From Terebella lapidaria (taxonomy: Eukaryota > Annelida > Polychaeta > Terebellida > Terebellidae), in NCBI GenBank assembly GCA_949152475.1, contig OX424570.1, positions 8,482,181 through 8,546,180 of the forward strand: 64,000 nucleotides of DNA, read 5' to 3'. Shown here one piece after another: positions 48,900 to 60,549 of the stretch. The notes under the pieces are model-generated. The model was not told where the DNA came from, made no database searches, and was given only the letters and a program-made list of their open reading frames with translations. The translations under genes and the position numbers were made by a program. Numbering within the stretch: the first letter of the stretch is position 1; each line of letters opens with the position of its first letter.

Positions 48900-50934
48900 T
48901 CATTCGAATTCGGCTCGAGTTATATGAATAAGCATTATGGAAGGATTTCTATTTTTAGAGCATGCTGGATCCAGAAAACTGGATTACACTCGTAAAATGT
49001 TACTATTGGTCGGAAGTACGCCTACCGTATTTGTCCACGTTACTTCCATCTCACTCCCCCACCCGACGCTTTTGCGTGCTATAGTCTATGAACCCCGGGA
49101 GTGTATGCAACTGGTACCCGCGTCCCCCCACCCCACGCGACGCGATATTTTACGCCAGGATAGAGGCATTCTCCCCCACCCCACGCGACGCGATACTCTA
49201 CGTCACGGCTTTGAGCGTGGGTATATAGAGTAGTGAGAAGCTGGATAAATTCATTCCAAAGTCTACGAGAACGCGACAGAATGAGGATATATTTTCAAAA
49301 TATAATGTACCGTTTGGAGAGTTAATGTGCCGAGAGAGTTTGACTCGGTCTCGCCGAGAATACGCGGAACACGGGGATACAGATTTATAACGCATACGGA
49401 TCTACCTGAAGGCCTCAAGAGTTTTCAGCCCTAACAAAGAAAAATCGATATTCACAGCGCACACGTTCTACCAGCCAGCAAGAGGATCCGGCCCACGCCT
49501 GTCTGGAGGTTACACCCCACACACTTCAGTACAGGGCTGGTACGCGTACAGCGGTTCCAGACTGCTAAAATAACTCGACCGCGCTGGGCATCAAAAGTTT
49601 ACAGGGCCGGCCAACGCTAAATACTCAGAATACACTCGCATCGAATGACCAATAGTAGAACATTATACGGGATTAAACCACGCACTACATTCGTTTGAAA
49701 GGAGGTATATTTGATAGTTTTCGGCAGTGTAAAATGTAATCGGGCTATTCGGCGCGCGGCTGTGATAACGTTCACATCACAACTTTCCCCGACATTAATA
49801 GCCGGTGACCCGCGAGGGGATATAAAAAGTGAAAATATTACATCGTGGTGGATGCAGACTAGAGCGTGTTACACATTGTAGGGTAAGCACGGAATGATAA
49901 CTTTATTTAAAATGTTCCACCCAAGTCTGATAAAAAGAATATAGCTATGCATTTATCCCCTTTTCCGCTTTTCGTAGAGAATATATGACTGGTTCCAACA
50001 CGATTTAACATAATCAAATTTCCGTAATATACACGAGCGCTGGTTCGTCTGAGAGATTGCGCTGTGCAATGGCGAGTTAAATCCTTCAATGTTCTGAGTA
50101 TTTTTACTTTGCATTGAGCCGTCGGTACCTGCAGACAAGGGGCTAAACGCGGATGGTAAACGGTTATCAGTAACCAGATGACGATGACGTGTGTTTGAGC
50201 CGTGAGGGTACAAGGCCGCGATAACACGCGAAGTGTCTGGTGAAAGGGAATTATATATCCCGTACCCCGATAATTCTCGAGCACTGGGACAAGGTGCCAT
50301 TCAGGTTCGGGACCATTCGATCGTAGGTTCCTCGTCGCCAAGGCATACCGATTAGGCTGTGATTTAACTGCCGACTTTAACCGCGCGCCCAAAAGTACAA
50401 AAAAAAAACGATGAAACTTCAGACGAAAAAAGGAGATATGATTTAAAACAAACTTAATTCTCTATCATACATACAAGAGTAACGGGGACAGAAACAAGAT
50501 TTGTTTTAAATAGGATATTTATATGGAATTTCATTTGCGTCACCTACCCCGTGTTTACCCGTCCTCTCAGAGTAGCAAGATAAATTTATACATGGGGAGG
50601 TTCATTACAATATCAATAATATTACTTGTACGTCATTATTCGCCCACAATCTACTCAGTACACGTATCACTTATCGTTGAGGATAAGCTCGATGTGACTG
50701 GTTCATTCTGACAAGTTTAGAAGGGTAACGAACATAATCGCATGATAATTTGAATGATTCGATGGTTCGGTTTTAAAAGTTGAAATAAAGTGTATAATAG
50801 TGCGTAAAAGATTTATTTTGCGATATACAGTCATTTGTGAATATGAGTTTCCCAGTGTGCATATATAACTGATACAAAGTTAAAACATACATAAGTATGA
50901 CCTATACAATATGGCCTATACAATAAGCTTGATT
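48900..50934. other. Inner right part of the Polinton-related element (decayed)
   Basis: More GC-rich than 43272-48899, and contains promoter-like sequence: GGTATATAGAG at 49220 and TATAAAAAG at 49821. A repeated CCCCCACCCCACGCGACGCG block is at about 49123-49198. Traces of coding sequence may exist on both strands, but none is recognisable enough to name. Confidence 0.35.
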
Positions 50935-51822
50935 GGTCCGTTCGAATGGGGGACGCCAGTGATGTCATTTAATGAGCGTGGGGGGCTTGTCTGAACATTT
51001 ACGAATTCCGGGGCTCCTATTGGTCCGTTCGAATGACTCGGCGCGGGTAGGTTATGTAATGGTGGGGACCTATGAGTGTATTTGATTTGGGAGGGGACAC
51101 TAGTGATATTGTAACCAATCCCAAAGCCTATTATGTTCCTTTATTACATATCCACTTATTATTTAATCACATATTATGTACCCCTATTGTGTAGCCACCA
51201 ATTATGTCACCTATTACGTCACATGACCACCACATAGTCATCTAGTACATACCTATTATGAGACATAATCACCTATTACATCATATAAGCATTATAATTA
51301 CATATTATGTCATATAAAAACCATATAACCATTTATTATGTTGCATAACCACTTATTACGCTGCATAACCACTATATAATCACCTATTACGTCACCTAAT
51401 ACATCATATAACCATCTAAACCAAAAGAGATGTCATATAACATCTATTACGCTGTATAACCACGAATTACATCATATTATCACCTATTACGTCATTATTA
51501 AGTCATATAACCACCTATTACGCCATATTATCACCTATTACGTCATCTATTACGTCGTATAACCACCTATTACGTCATATAACCACCTATTACGTCATCT
51601 ATTACGTCGTATAACCACCTATTACGTCATCTATTACATCGTATAACCACCTATTACGTCATATAACCACCGAAACCGAAAGTGACGTCATATAACCACC
51701 GAAACCGAAAGTGACGTCATATAACCACCGAAACCGAAACCGGAAGTGACGTCATATAACCACGGGAAAACCCCCGAAACCGAAACCTGGAAAAACCTGC
51801 CTAAAGTGCCCCCCTAACTACT
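50935..51822. repeat. Right inverted terminal repeat of the Polinton-related element
   Basis: Inverse of the left repeat: CCAAT-type modules near 50935-51040, a long minisatellite of CACCTATTACGTCATATAAC steps, then TGACGTCATATAACCACCG modules and the outer end ...CCCCCCTAACTACT. It is longer than the left repeat because of extra minisatellite steps. Confidence 0.8.
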
Positions 51823-52810
51823 TTGACCGTGTATTGTTAATACCAATGTATTTTTGGGTGAAATCAAACACCATATACCGAAGTGTATAAGGTGTTTCTT
51901 ACAACGATGATGCAGACAGTCTATGTTTTGTTTTTATTCATATCCAAGAAAAGTCGAATTGCAATCAATGCACACAATAGTTCTGAATGTTAAGTATATA
52001 AGTATGTCACAGAAGAGTATTCATACATAATTCGTAGATGTTTCATTTTGATTCTTTTTGACAGCTCCTGATTCAGCAACGGAAGTAAAATATAACCTGA
52101 AATTCAGCGGCAAGTACATAGTTTTGTTTTGGATCGTCGAATGAGCTGGACATTTTCTGTGTGTTAGTAGCTGCAAATTTTAACCATTTTTTTTAAATTC
52201 TATCTATGCGGTGCTGATGTCATGTCATATCGTTACGCATTCTAAAAACAACCTGAATACGTTATGTTGCCGCGTATCAGCTTCGAATAACTTAATGAAT
52301 TCAATGAATGCCATGGACGGATCCTACTCATGTGCTGAATGGTGCAATTTGCTTGTTGTGAAGGATACACCGTTGATTGTCAGTAATAAATGCCGTGAGT
52401 GTCAGAAAATTGCATGTCTGCCGAAGTTAATATTGCATGATAATTGCCGTATGTCATTTATTACTGCATGGTTAACACGCATAATGACATGATCCTTATA
52501 TCTCCTTACATGTACATACACCAGTCCGACTCCTACAGTATAATAGACGCGACAACAAAAACTCTACATCCAGGCAATGCTGTCACATGATGGGCATGGT
52601 CTCTTTGCTACTTTGGGCGTCACAGCGTCAGAATACTTTGGCGATTATATAGAAAACGGTGTAAGAGGTGGCTCCAACATATACACCTGATGAGCGAATC
52701 GCGAAATCATTGTACTCCTGAGTACTGCTGTGTTAAACATTCAAGAACTCGCGGGTACACGTATCTCCTTACCTAGTGGTTATGGTGTAGTGATGACACA
52801 GAACACATTA

Positions 52811-54238
52811 TTACCCTCGCCCCGATAGGGGCAGAGGGTATTGCAATTGGGTCTGTCCGTTTGTATGTCTCCCTGTCTGTCTGTCTGTCTGTCTGTCCGC
52901 GCGCATATCTCAAAAGGGAATGGTCCAATCAACATGAAACTTATAGGGATGAAGCGGTATCTCAGTGGCTCGGTCCTCCTCAAATCTGGTCAAAATCGGA
53001 CAAAAACTGTTGCCATGGCAACGGAAAATGTAAAAATCAATAATTGACCATATCTCCGGTTCTATTCAAGATAAATTTTTCTAACTAATTTTGTATTTTT
53101 CTATGGCCAATTCCTGATCATCTGATACATGGCCCGTGGTCGTACGACCAAAACTCTCCATTATCGCCCGATGTCGAAAAATTGGGGGTGACGGTTTCAA
53201 TTTTTTTTGGCCAGCGACGTTTCAGTGCAAATGTCTGCGCTCATAACTCAAAGGCAAACGACCCGATCGATTTGAAATTTATAGGGCAAGAGTGCTATGG
53301 TGCTGGCTCATTCCCTTCAGAATTTCGCCAAAATCGGATGAAAACGGTTGCCATGGCAACGGAAAAAAGAAAATCACATAATTGGCTTTAACTCCGGTTC
53401 TACTCGATATTAATTTTTCCAACTATTTTTGTATTTTTCTTTGGCCATTTCCCGATCGTATGGTGTACGACCGATGGTCGTACGACGGAAACTCTCCATT
53501 GTCGCCCGATGTCGAAAAATTGGGGGTCACGATTTCAGTTATTTTTGGCCAGCGACGTTTCAGTGCAAATGTCTGTGCTCATAACTCAAAGGCAAACGGA
53601 CTGATCGATTTGAAATTTATAGAACTAGAGTGCTATAATGGTGGCTCAGACCCTTCAAAATTTTGCCAAAATCGGATGAAAACGGTTGCCATGGCAACAG
53701 AAAAAAAGAAAATCACATAATTGGCTCTAACTCCGGTTCTATTTGATATTAATTTTTCCAACTATTTTTGTATTTTTCTTTGGCCAATTCCCGATCGTTT
53801 GGTGTACGACCGATGGTCGTACGACGAAAACTCTCCATTATCGCCGGATGTCGAAAAATTGGGGGTCACGATTTCGGTTATTTTTGGCCAGCGACGTTTC
53901 AGTGCAAATGTCTGCGCTCATAACTCAAAGGCAAACGGTTCGATAGATTTGAAATTTATAGGGCTGGAGTGCTATGGTAATGGCTCAGTACCTTTCAAAT
54001 TTTGCCAAAATCGGGTGAAAACGGTTGCCATGCCAACTGAAAAAATAAAATCACATAATTGACTATAACTCCGGTTCTAATCAATATTAAATGTTCAACC
54101 TATTTTTGTATTTTTCTTTGGCCAATTCCCAATCGTATGGCGTACAACCGATGGTCTTAAGACCAAAACACTCAATTATCGCCTAATTTTAGTTACTAAA
54201 TCTGAAGGGCGAGGGTCTGCAATCTCTGATTCTCTCGT
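52811..54238 (+). mobile_element. X-box tandem-unit element, copy 2
   Basis: Starts TTACCCTCGCCCC with a hairpin, followed by GGGTCTGTCCG and a TGTC repeat. Four units then begin their palindromes near 53009, 53347, 53695 and 54024 (the last altered). Ends GAGGGTCTGCAATCTCTGATT. Inserted in module M3 of array unit 4. Confidence 0.75.
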
Positions 54239-54899
54239 TCCTCTTGTAATGGTCATCAGTGCTGATACTCACTCATTCATGCACAGTCATTGCATTCATT
54301 ACAATACCCTACTACATATACCTATTCATGATGGAATAGAGTAATCTATGTAAAACAAATTCCACAATTCATAGCCAGAGAAAGTGAGAGCGTATCTAAC
54401 AGAAAGTCATAATTCACAGGGTCATTTACATGCTTTGCGGGAACAGAAAAAGTATCTATAGACAGCCAAGTCCTTTTCTGTGTATTTACTAATTGCCTAT
54501 ATTCTTCCAAGGTGTATTACTTTATCCCTCAGTTCTGGAGCATTCAGCAGCTCATGGATGATATTAGCATTGACAAACACGAAGACAGAGACCTCTTTGT
54601 CTGGGGGTCAGCGAATGACCTCGACCTTTATGATATATTCCATTAACTTGGCGCTTTTTCTATCTTCAATCATTCTTTGTCTTAGCTGTTCTTTGTGGTT
54701 TGGAATGCCTTTCGAAATGCCAGGATTTCACCACAAGTTCAAGTTTTTCCGGTCTGGACTGAGATGTCTGTATCCATTTTGTCCGCTCGCTTGCTTGATA
54801 CAGGAGTGCACTATGTCACCCTTTTTGGCTGTCTCGGTTGATTGTCTGTTCTATGGTGAACCAGCAGAGACACGACAGACGACTTGTGTCTATTGAATA

Positions 54900-55721
54900 A
54901 GGGGTCAAGTGGTCCGAACGGTCAAGCGGTGTCGGGAATGGAAACAATAATGTCAAATTTTGTGTTGCTCACTTCTTGATATATACAAAATAAACAACTG
55001 AGCGATATCATTTTTCGAAACTATCCGTCATGTTTTGATAGTGTATCTTTAATATTAAAACATACTTAGTTGAGAGCAACGACCAAATAAACCTAAAGTA
55101 CAAAAGCTGTTTCTTGCAGCGAATTAGGATTTTGGCGGAGTTCTGGTCTATGTTAAATATGTGAAGTCAAGAACAGCTTCCACTTAAGCACCATGAGCAA
55201 AATACACCCCCCCCCCCTCCCTCCCCTGAAATACTCCCTAATATACACCAATTCGAGTCCGACATTATACACATGGTGTCGTAATGGACATGGTGTCGTT
55301 ACAGCTGTCGGCGTTACTGTGATGTCAGAATACATTGGATGTTAAATAGAAAACGATGGTTCCAACATTTACACCTGAGGAGCGCATCACGGAATCATGC
55401 TGTGTAAAACATGGCAGAACTCGTGGTCATGGTGCAGTGATGGTACTGAACACATTCTTCATATTGTACTCATCGTCCGTGTGCTGATAAACCATTATTC
55501 ATGAACAGTATATGCATACATTACAATACCTGAAAACATGTACCCATTTATGGATGAAGACAGCAATCTATGTTAAAAAAAGCTCCACAATTCACAGAAA
55601 AAGAGAAATCGTATCTAACAGGAAGTCATAATCCACATGGTCATTTACATGTTTGGGAACACATTTGAAGACTCTGTGGACAGCGAAATTTTATTTTGTA
55701 CATGTACAATTGCAACTTTGG
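54900..55721. repeat. Tandem array unit 5, first part
   Basis: M1 (54900-55145), then fragments of M3 (about 55240-55710) with CTCACTCATTCATG-type sequence shared with 34500 and 54250. A C run lies near 55206. Confidence 0.55.
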
Positions 55722-57165
55722 ACTTTCCCATGTTGAAATCTCATGTGCTTTATAATGGGACACATGTTTCTTCAGAATATCTTTCTTATTATTGAGATTA
55801 GAGAATAGGAATTAATTGTGGATATATAGAAAATGATGTATATTCTCGCGTCCTTGAATTTGACCTTTGACCTCATTTTCAGGGTTACAAGACAAAACGG
55901 CTAATATCTCACTTATTATCGAATTTACAGCTTAGGAATTAATTGTGAACATATAGGAAATGATAATGCTGAATATTCTCGCGAACTTGAAATTGACTTT
56001 TGACCTAATTTTCAAGGTCACAAGACAAAACGGCTTGTATCTCGCTATTATCGGCTTTACAGCTCAGGAATCAATTGTGGACATATTATATAGAAAATGA
56101 AATATGCTGAATATTGCCATGACTTTGAATTTCACTTTTGACCTCATTTTGACCTAAAAATGACTAATATCTCACTCCTCATCGACTTTACAGCTTAGAA
56201 ATCCACCATGAACATATAAGAAATACCCAATTTCAGATTTTGGCGGCCATTTTCTCAAGAACTGTTCACACAGTTTCGAGAGTTTTTGTTGGAAAAGATT
56301 CCCCAAATGTACCGCTGTGATGTGTATGAGTTTCGTTGCCCTTGAATCGCCGGTCCGCATGTGGCGGGCAGTTTTGTGATCACCTTGAAGGTCAGAGCAC
56401 AAAATCACTAATATATCGCTTTTTGTTGACTTTACAGCTTTAGAATAAATTGTGACATTATAGGAATTGATATATGCTGAATACTCTCGTCACCTTGAAT
56501 TTGACCTTTGACCTTTGACAAAATGGCTAAAATCTTTCTTCTCATCAACTTTATAGAGTGGGAATCGCCTGTGGCCATACAACGAGTGTTATATGCCAAA
56601 TTTTCTGATGACCTTGAAATTGACCTTTGACCTCATTTCAAGGTCAGATCGCAAAATGGCTAATATCTCGCTCATTATCGACTATACAGCTAGGAATCAA
56701 TTGTGGGCATATAGAAAATGATATGTGCTGCATATTATCATGACCTTGAGTTACACCTTTCGTCTAATTTCGTCTATTATCGACTGCTTGGGGAAAAATA
56801 CCTTGATAACCTTGAATTTGACCTTTGACCTAATTTCCAAGGTCAGAGCACAAAATGGTTAATATCTCGCTTATTATCGACTTTACAGCTTGATACTCAT
56901 TGTGGACATACAGGAAATGATATGTACCGAATATTCTAATGACCTTTAATTTGACCTTTGACTTCAATTCTAAGGTCACATGTCAAAATTGCTTATATCT
57001 CTTTACATGCTGATTATTCTCATGACAAATTTGACCTTTTCTCATGACCTAAAATTTGACCTTTTTTTCAAGGTCATGGAAAAAAATGGATAATACCTCA
57101 AATATGAAACATATATATGGTCCGATAACATATCTTAGACCATGGGCTGATTTTCACTTTTGAGG
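55722..57165 (+). repeat. TGACCT tandem-unit element, copy 3 (longest)
   Basis: About ten diverged units. Each has one or more TGACCT hexamers (TTTGACCTTTGACCTC near 55858, 56497, 56620 and 56817), followed by AAAATGGCTAATATCTC and TTATCGACTTTACAGCTT. It ends near GGTCCGATAACATATCTTAG, matching the end of copy 1. Noncoding. Confidence 0.75.
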
Positions 57166-57259
57166 GTGATACTCTTAGGAAAGTTGGAGAAGGGATCTTC
57201 ACAACGATTCCATATGTTCTCGCCATTCCAAATGCCATTCTCCTTGGACATCAGATTGT

Positions 57260-57560
57260 GTTGTCCGAACATAAATATTGATTTACAGAAATAGTGTCAA
57301 GTTTGTTTCTCTTTATTTCCTGGGTATATGGCATGTTCGATTGTGATCCGTGTAAAATGTTTCACTTTTGCCCATTTGACCCAGTAAGCCAGTGAATAGG
57401 TCTGTTCTAGGTCTGCATCATATCAGTTGTCCGGCACTCTCCCCTTCCGCAGAATACCAGAGAAATCCATATGGCCATCAAAACCAGCAGATAATTTCTG
57501 AATAAAGCCATATCTATGCATAAAAAGTACAGATAATGATCAAATTACAGAATCCAATTA
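57260..57560. repeat. Tandem array fragment (end of M2)
   Basis: Matches 31605-31830 and 32345-32640 with divergence, for example CATAAATATTGATTTACAG, TATGGCATG, and the run from TCTGAATAAAGC to ATCTATGCATAAAAAGTAC. Confidence 0.6.
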
Positions 57561-57879
57561 CAGAATCCAATTTTGCATGAAATATATTCCATTTTCATTA
57601 TGTTTACTGCTCAGTTTTCAGTGAGCCAAACTGAGGCCTATTGAGCAACGATTTATGGGTCTTTTTTCACCTGGCCAAATCTTGTCCATTTTTGTGAGTG
57701 TACCTAAATTGAATGTCCCACAAAATGTTTCAACGAAAGACCTAGTTAGGGATTATTTTGTATTTTTGCCAACTCGTTTTGTTTAGTTTTAGTGTCAGAA
57801 ACCATTTTGTACCATATTGAGTCAGATCCCAGAAATAAAGGTAAGATGTCGGGCCACGCATAGGGTGATCTAATGGCAC

Positions 57880-58560
57880 TCACACCACAACAGGATCAGT
57901 ATTTGGTGCTAACAACTAATCGTCATCGTCTTGAAACTACTAGATCTCTTTGAATTCCTCTTCACACTGCCAGCAGTGTTCGTGTAAATACTTTGAATAT
58001 ACATCATCATTCCGATGGCCTGGATGCCTGACGACAAGCTGTTGTACATCACGGCTTCCCCCAGACACCACACGGCCTGTCCTCGGATCGCCCAGGATCA
58101 TGTCATTTGATGCATCGCCAATTGGGACAATATTCGTTCTTAGATGAGTCCAGAATTTGTGTGTCCACCAATGACGGTGTTGTATGGTATGAAGATAACG
58201 TAATGAAAATTCAAGGCTGTTCCCAGTTGTGCTCGAGCAGGAAATGGCAGAGACAATGGTCTGTCCTGCATGTTCCCCTTACCTGTATCCTATAGAGTGC
58301 TCGAGCAGGAAATGGCAGAGACAATGGTCTGTCTTGCTTGTTCCCCTTACCTGTATACTATAGAATATTCATGGGATCAACTTGGCAGACCTATTCGGAG
58401 ACGATCAAATCCTCCAGTCAACCAGATATTACTCGTGGAGGCTCTACAGGAAGAATGGTGTGGGTTCAGACAACAGGCCCTCAGCCATCTCATTGGGAGC
58501 ATGCGCGGGTGTTGTCACCAGTTATTGACGTTTGGAGTTAGGTCCAATTTATTGTGTTTT
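57880..58560 (+). pseudogene. Tc1/mariner transposase fragment (C-terminal half)
   Basis: Frames in succession read YSFLDESRICVSTNDGVV (the second catalytic Asp region, FSDESRF in intact proteins) and, further on, IEYSWDQLGRPIRRRSNPP with EALQEEW and LIGSMRGCCHQL. The latter is the conserved C-terminus of Tc1-family transposases (IEHVWDQLGR...SMRRR). The middle, with the D-N and third catalytic residue, is missing. An ~82-bp segment around GCTCGAGCAGGAAATGGCAG is duplicated in tandem (58231-58390). It is dead; no terminal inverted repeats were seen. Confidence 0.75.
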
Positions 58561-58741
58561 CATGGCTTGAACAAAATCTAAAAAAACGCTATCTTAAATT
58601 AAATTTTGATGATTTCTTTGGAGTTTGTACTTTTTCAAGTAAAATCATTATGACTGTGATTGTGAGATTTGACATGACGTTCAAATGTTGAAAAAGAGAT
58701 GAAAATAATGTTTCCTGTCATGCGATGGCATACACACTACA

Positions 58742-60366
58742 GTGTCCTACGGCGGCCCAATGCTGCCATTATTCATGCCTGAGTAAGGAGTAGTTTTGAA
58801 ATCAGTTTCATAGTTAGTAAACAGTTATTTTCAGTCATGAAACTAGTTCCTAGCAAGGTACAAACCCTTTACACCCGGCAAAAACCTTCCTAGCAGGGCA
58901 CAAACGTTTTAGCAGGGTGAACACCTTTCTAGTATGGCGCAAATCTTTTTAGAACGGCACAAACCTTTATAATAGGACATCAACCTTTATAATAGGACAT
59001 CAACCTTTATAACACGGCACAAACCTTTTAAGCACGGCACAAACCTTTATAACAGGGCATAAACCTTCATAACACGGCACAACACTTTTTAACATGGCGC
59101 AAACCTTTATAACAGGGCACAAAACCTTTTAACATGGTGCAAACCTTTTTAGCACGGCACAAACCTTTTTAGCATGGCACAAACCTTTATAACACGGCAC
59201 AAACCTTTTTAACATGGCGCAAACCTTTATTACACAGCACAAACCTTTTTAACATGGCACAAACCTTTATAGCAGGGCACAAACCTTTTTAACGGGGTAC
59301 AACCCTTTTTAGCAGGGCGCAAACCTTTATAACAGAGTAGTTTTGAAATCAGTTTCTTAGTTAGAAAACAGTTGTTTTCAGTGATTAAACTAGTTTCTAG
59401 CATGACACAAACCAATCTATCATAGCACAAACCTTTACAACATGGGGTTTGTGCCATGCTACAAAACTTTGTGTCATGCTACAAAGGTTGGGCCGTGCTA
59501 AAAAGGTTTGTGCCATGTTATAAAGGTTTCTGCCCTGCTATAAAGCTTTGTGCCGTGGTATACAGGTTTATGCCCTGCTATAAAAGTTTGTGCCATGTTA
59601 AAAAAGTTTGTGCCGTGTTATAAAGGGTTGTGCCATGCTAAAAAGGTTTGCGGCATGTTAAAAAGGTTTGTGCCGTGTTATAAAGGTTTGTGCCCCTTTA
59701 TAAAAGTTTGCGCCGTGTTAAAAAGGTGTGTGCCATGCAATGAAGGTTTATGCCCTGTTATAAAGGTGTGTGCCATGCTAAAATGTTTGTGCCGTGCTAA
59801 AAAAGGTTTGCGCCATGTTAAAAAGGTTTGTGCCGTGTTATGAAGGTTTGTGCCCTGTTTTAAAGGTTTGCACCCTGCTATAAAGGGTTGTGCCGTGCTA
59901 TAAAGTTTTGCGCCCTGCTAAACAGCTTGGGCCCTGTTATAAAGGTTTTTGCCCTGCCATAAAGGTTTGTGCCGTGCTGAAAAGGTTTGTGCCATGTTAC
60001 GAAGGTTTATGCTCTGCTATAGAGGTTTGTGCAATGTTAAAAGGGTTTGTGCTCTGCTATAAAGGTTTGTGCCGTGTTAAAAAGTTTGTGGCCTGTTATA
60101 AAGGTTTGCACCATGTTAAAAAGTTTTGTGCCGTGTTAGAAAGGTTTATGCCCTGTTATAAAGGTTTGTGCCCTGCCAGAAAGGTTTGCGCCAGGCTAGA
60201 AAAGTTTGCACCCTGCTAAAAAACGTTTGTGCCATGCTAGAAAGGTTTGTGCCGGGTGCAAAGGGTTTGTGCCTTGCTAGAAACTAGTTTCATGACTGAA
60301 AATAACTGTTTACTAACTATGAAACTGATTTCAAATAATGGCAGCATTGGGCCGCTGTAGTATCCC
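58742..60366. repeat. Fold-back element with 20-bp minisatellite arms
   Basis: The ends are inverted copies of each other: GGCGGCCCAATGCTGCCATT at 58752, and its inverse near 60330-60356. On the left the shared sequence continues through TTTTGAAATCAGTTTCATAG. The left arm is a 20-bp minisatellite (CACAAACCTTTWTAACAYGG type, about 58870-59330). The right arm is the same repeat inverted (about 59450-60280). A second copy of the terminal sequence (59336-59400) sits near the centre. A single strand could form a hairpin of several hundred base pairs. The open frames with CYKGLC/CAMLKRF periodicity come from the repeat. Confidence 0.85.
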
Positions 60367-60549
60367 TAACTTTTTTTAGTAGTGTACATGTATATCTTAA
60401 TTTCTCATCTATTGCAATGGATTCATGGCAAGTAATATTCAAATCTGCTTGCTTGTTTTGTCATCTGTCATGAACAAAGTACATGTAAGTATTCCTTGCC
60501 CCAATAACTACCACTTTTGTGATGTGTGGCAAATAAAGCATATTCATTG

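Larger units (their letters stand above)
40214..51822. mobile_element. Polinton/Maverick-related virus-like element (fossil)
   Basis: The 11.6-kb element begins AGTAGTTAGGGGGG and ends with its inverse. It has long inverted terminal repeats (about 40214-40960 and 50935-51822) and is flanked by the 6-bp duplication TTGACC (40208-40213, 51823-51828), as Polintons make. The target is a unit of the tandem array. Parts seen: three frames in 41034-43271, including a packaging-type ATPase, then a long stretch without a recognised gene. No protein-primed polymerase, integrase, protease or capsid gene was recognised, so it is a defective or non-autonomous remnant. A TGACCT-unit element (45283-46062) has inserted into it. 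The terminal repeats are clearly alike but carry many differences and length changes, so the insertion is not fresh. It is younger than the array it interrupts. Confidence 0.75.
40078..54899. repeat. Tandem array unit 4, interrupted by two large elements
   Basis: M1 (40078-40213, resuming at 51829) is split by the Polinton-related element. A reduced M2 lies near 52070-52140. M3 (52140-54899) is split by an X-box element at 52811-54238. Confidence 0.65.

Noticed and set aside
48905-48921. GAATTCGGCTCGAG resembles a cDNA-library EcoRI adaptor
   Set aside because: It differs from the usual adaptor (GAATTCGGCACGAG) and flanking sequence continues naturally on both sides; most likely coincidence.
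53182-54062. Series of ~110-residue frames (DINFSNYFCIFLWP...) in the X-box elements
   Set aside because: Frames follow the tandem unit, shift between copies and show no domain; better explained as noncoding repeat.
30300-58560. One Tc1 transposon split by the array, with its N-terminal part at 30.3 kb and C-terminal part at 58 kb
   Set aside because: The pieces lie on opposite strands, are 27 kb apart and do not overlap; more simply two unrelated dead copies.
59550-60219. Cys-rich repetitive open frames (CYKGLC / CAMLKRF pattern)
   Set aside because: The periodicity comes from the 20-bp minisatellite (60 nt = 20 codons). The matching inverted arm gives the same pattern on the other strand.
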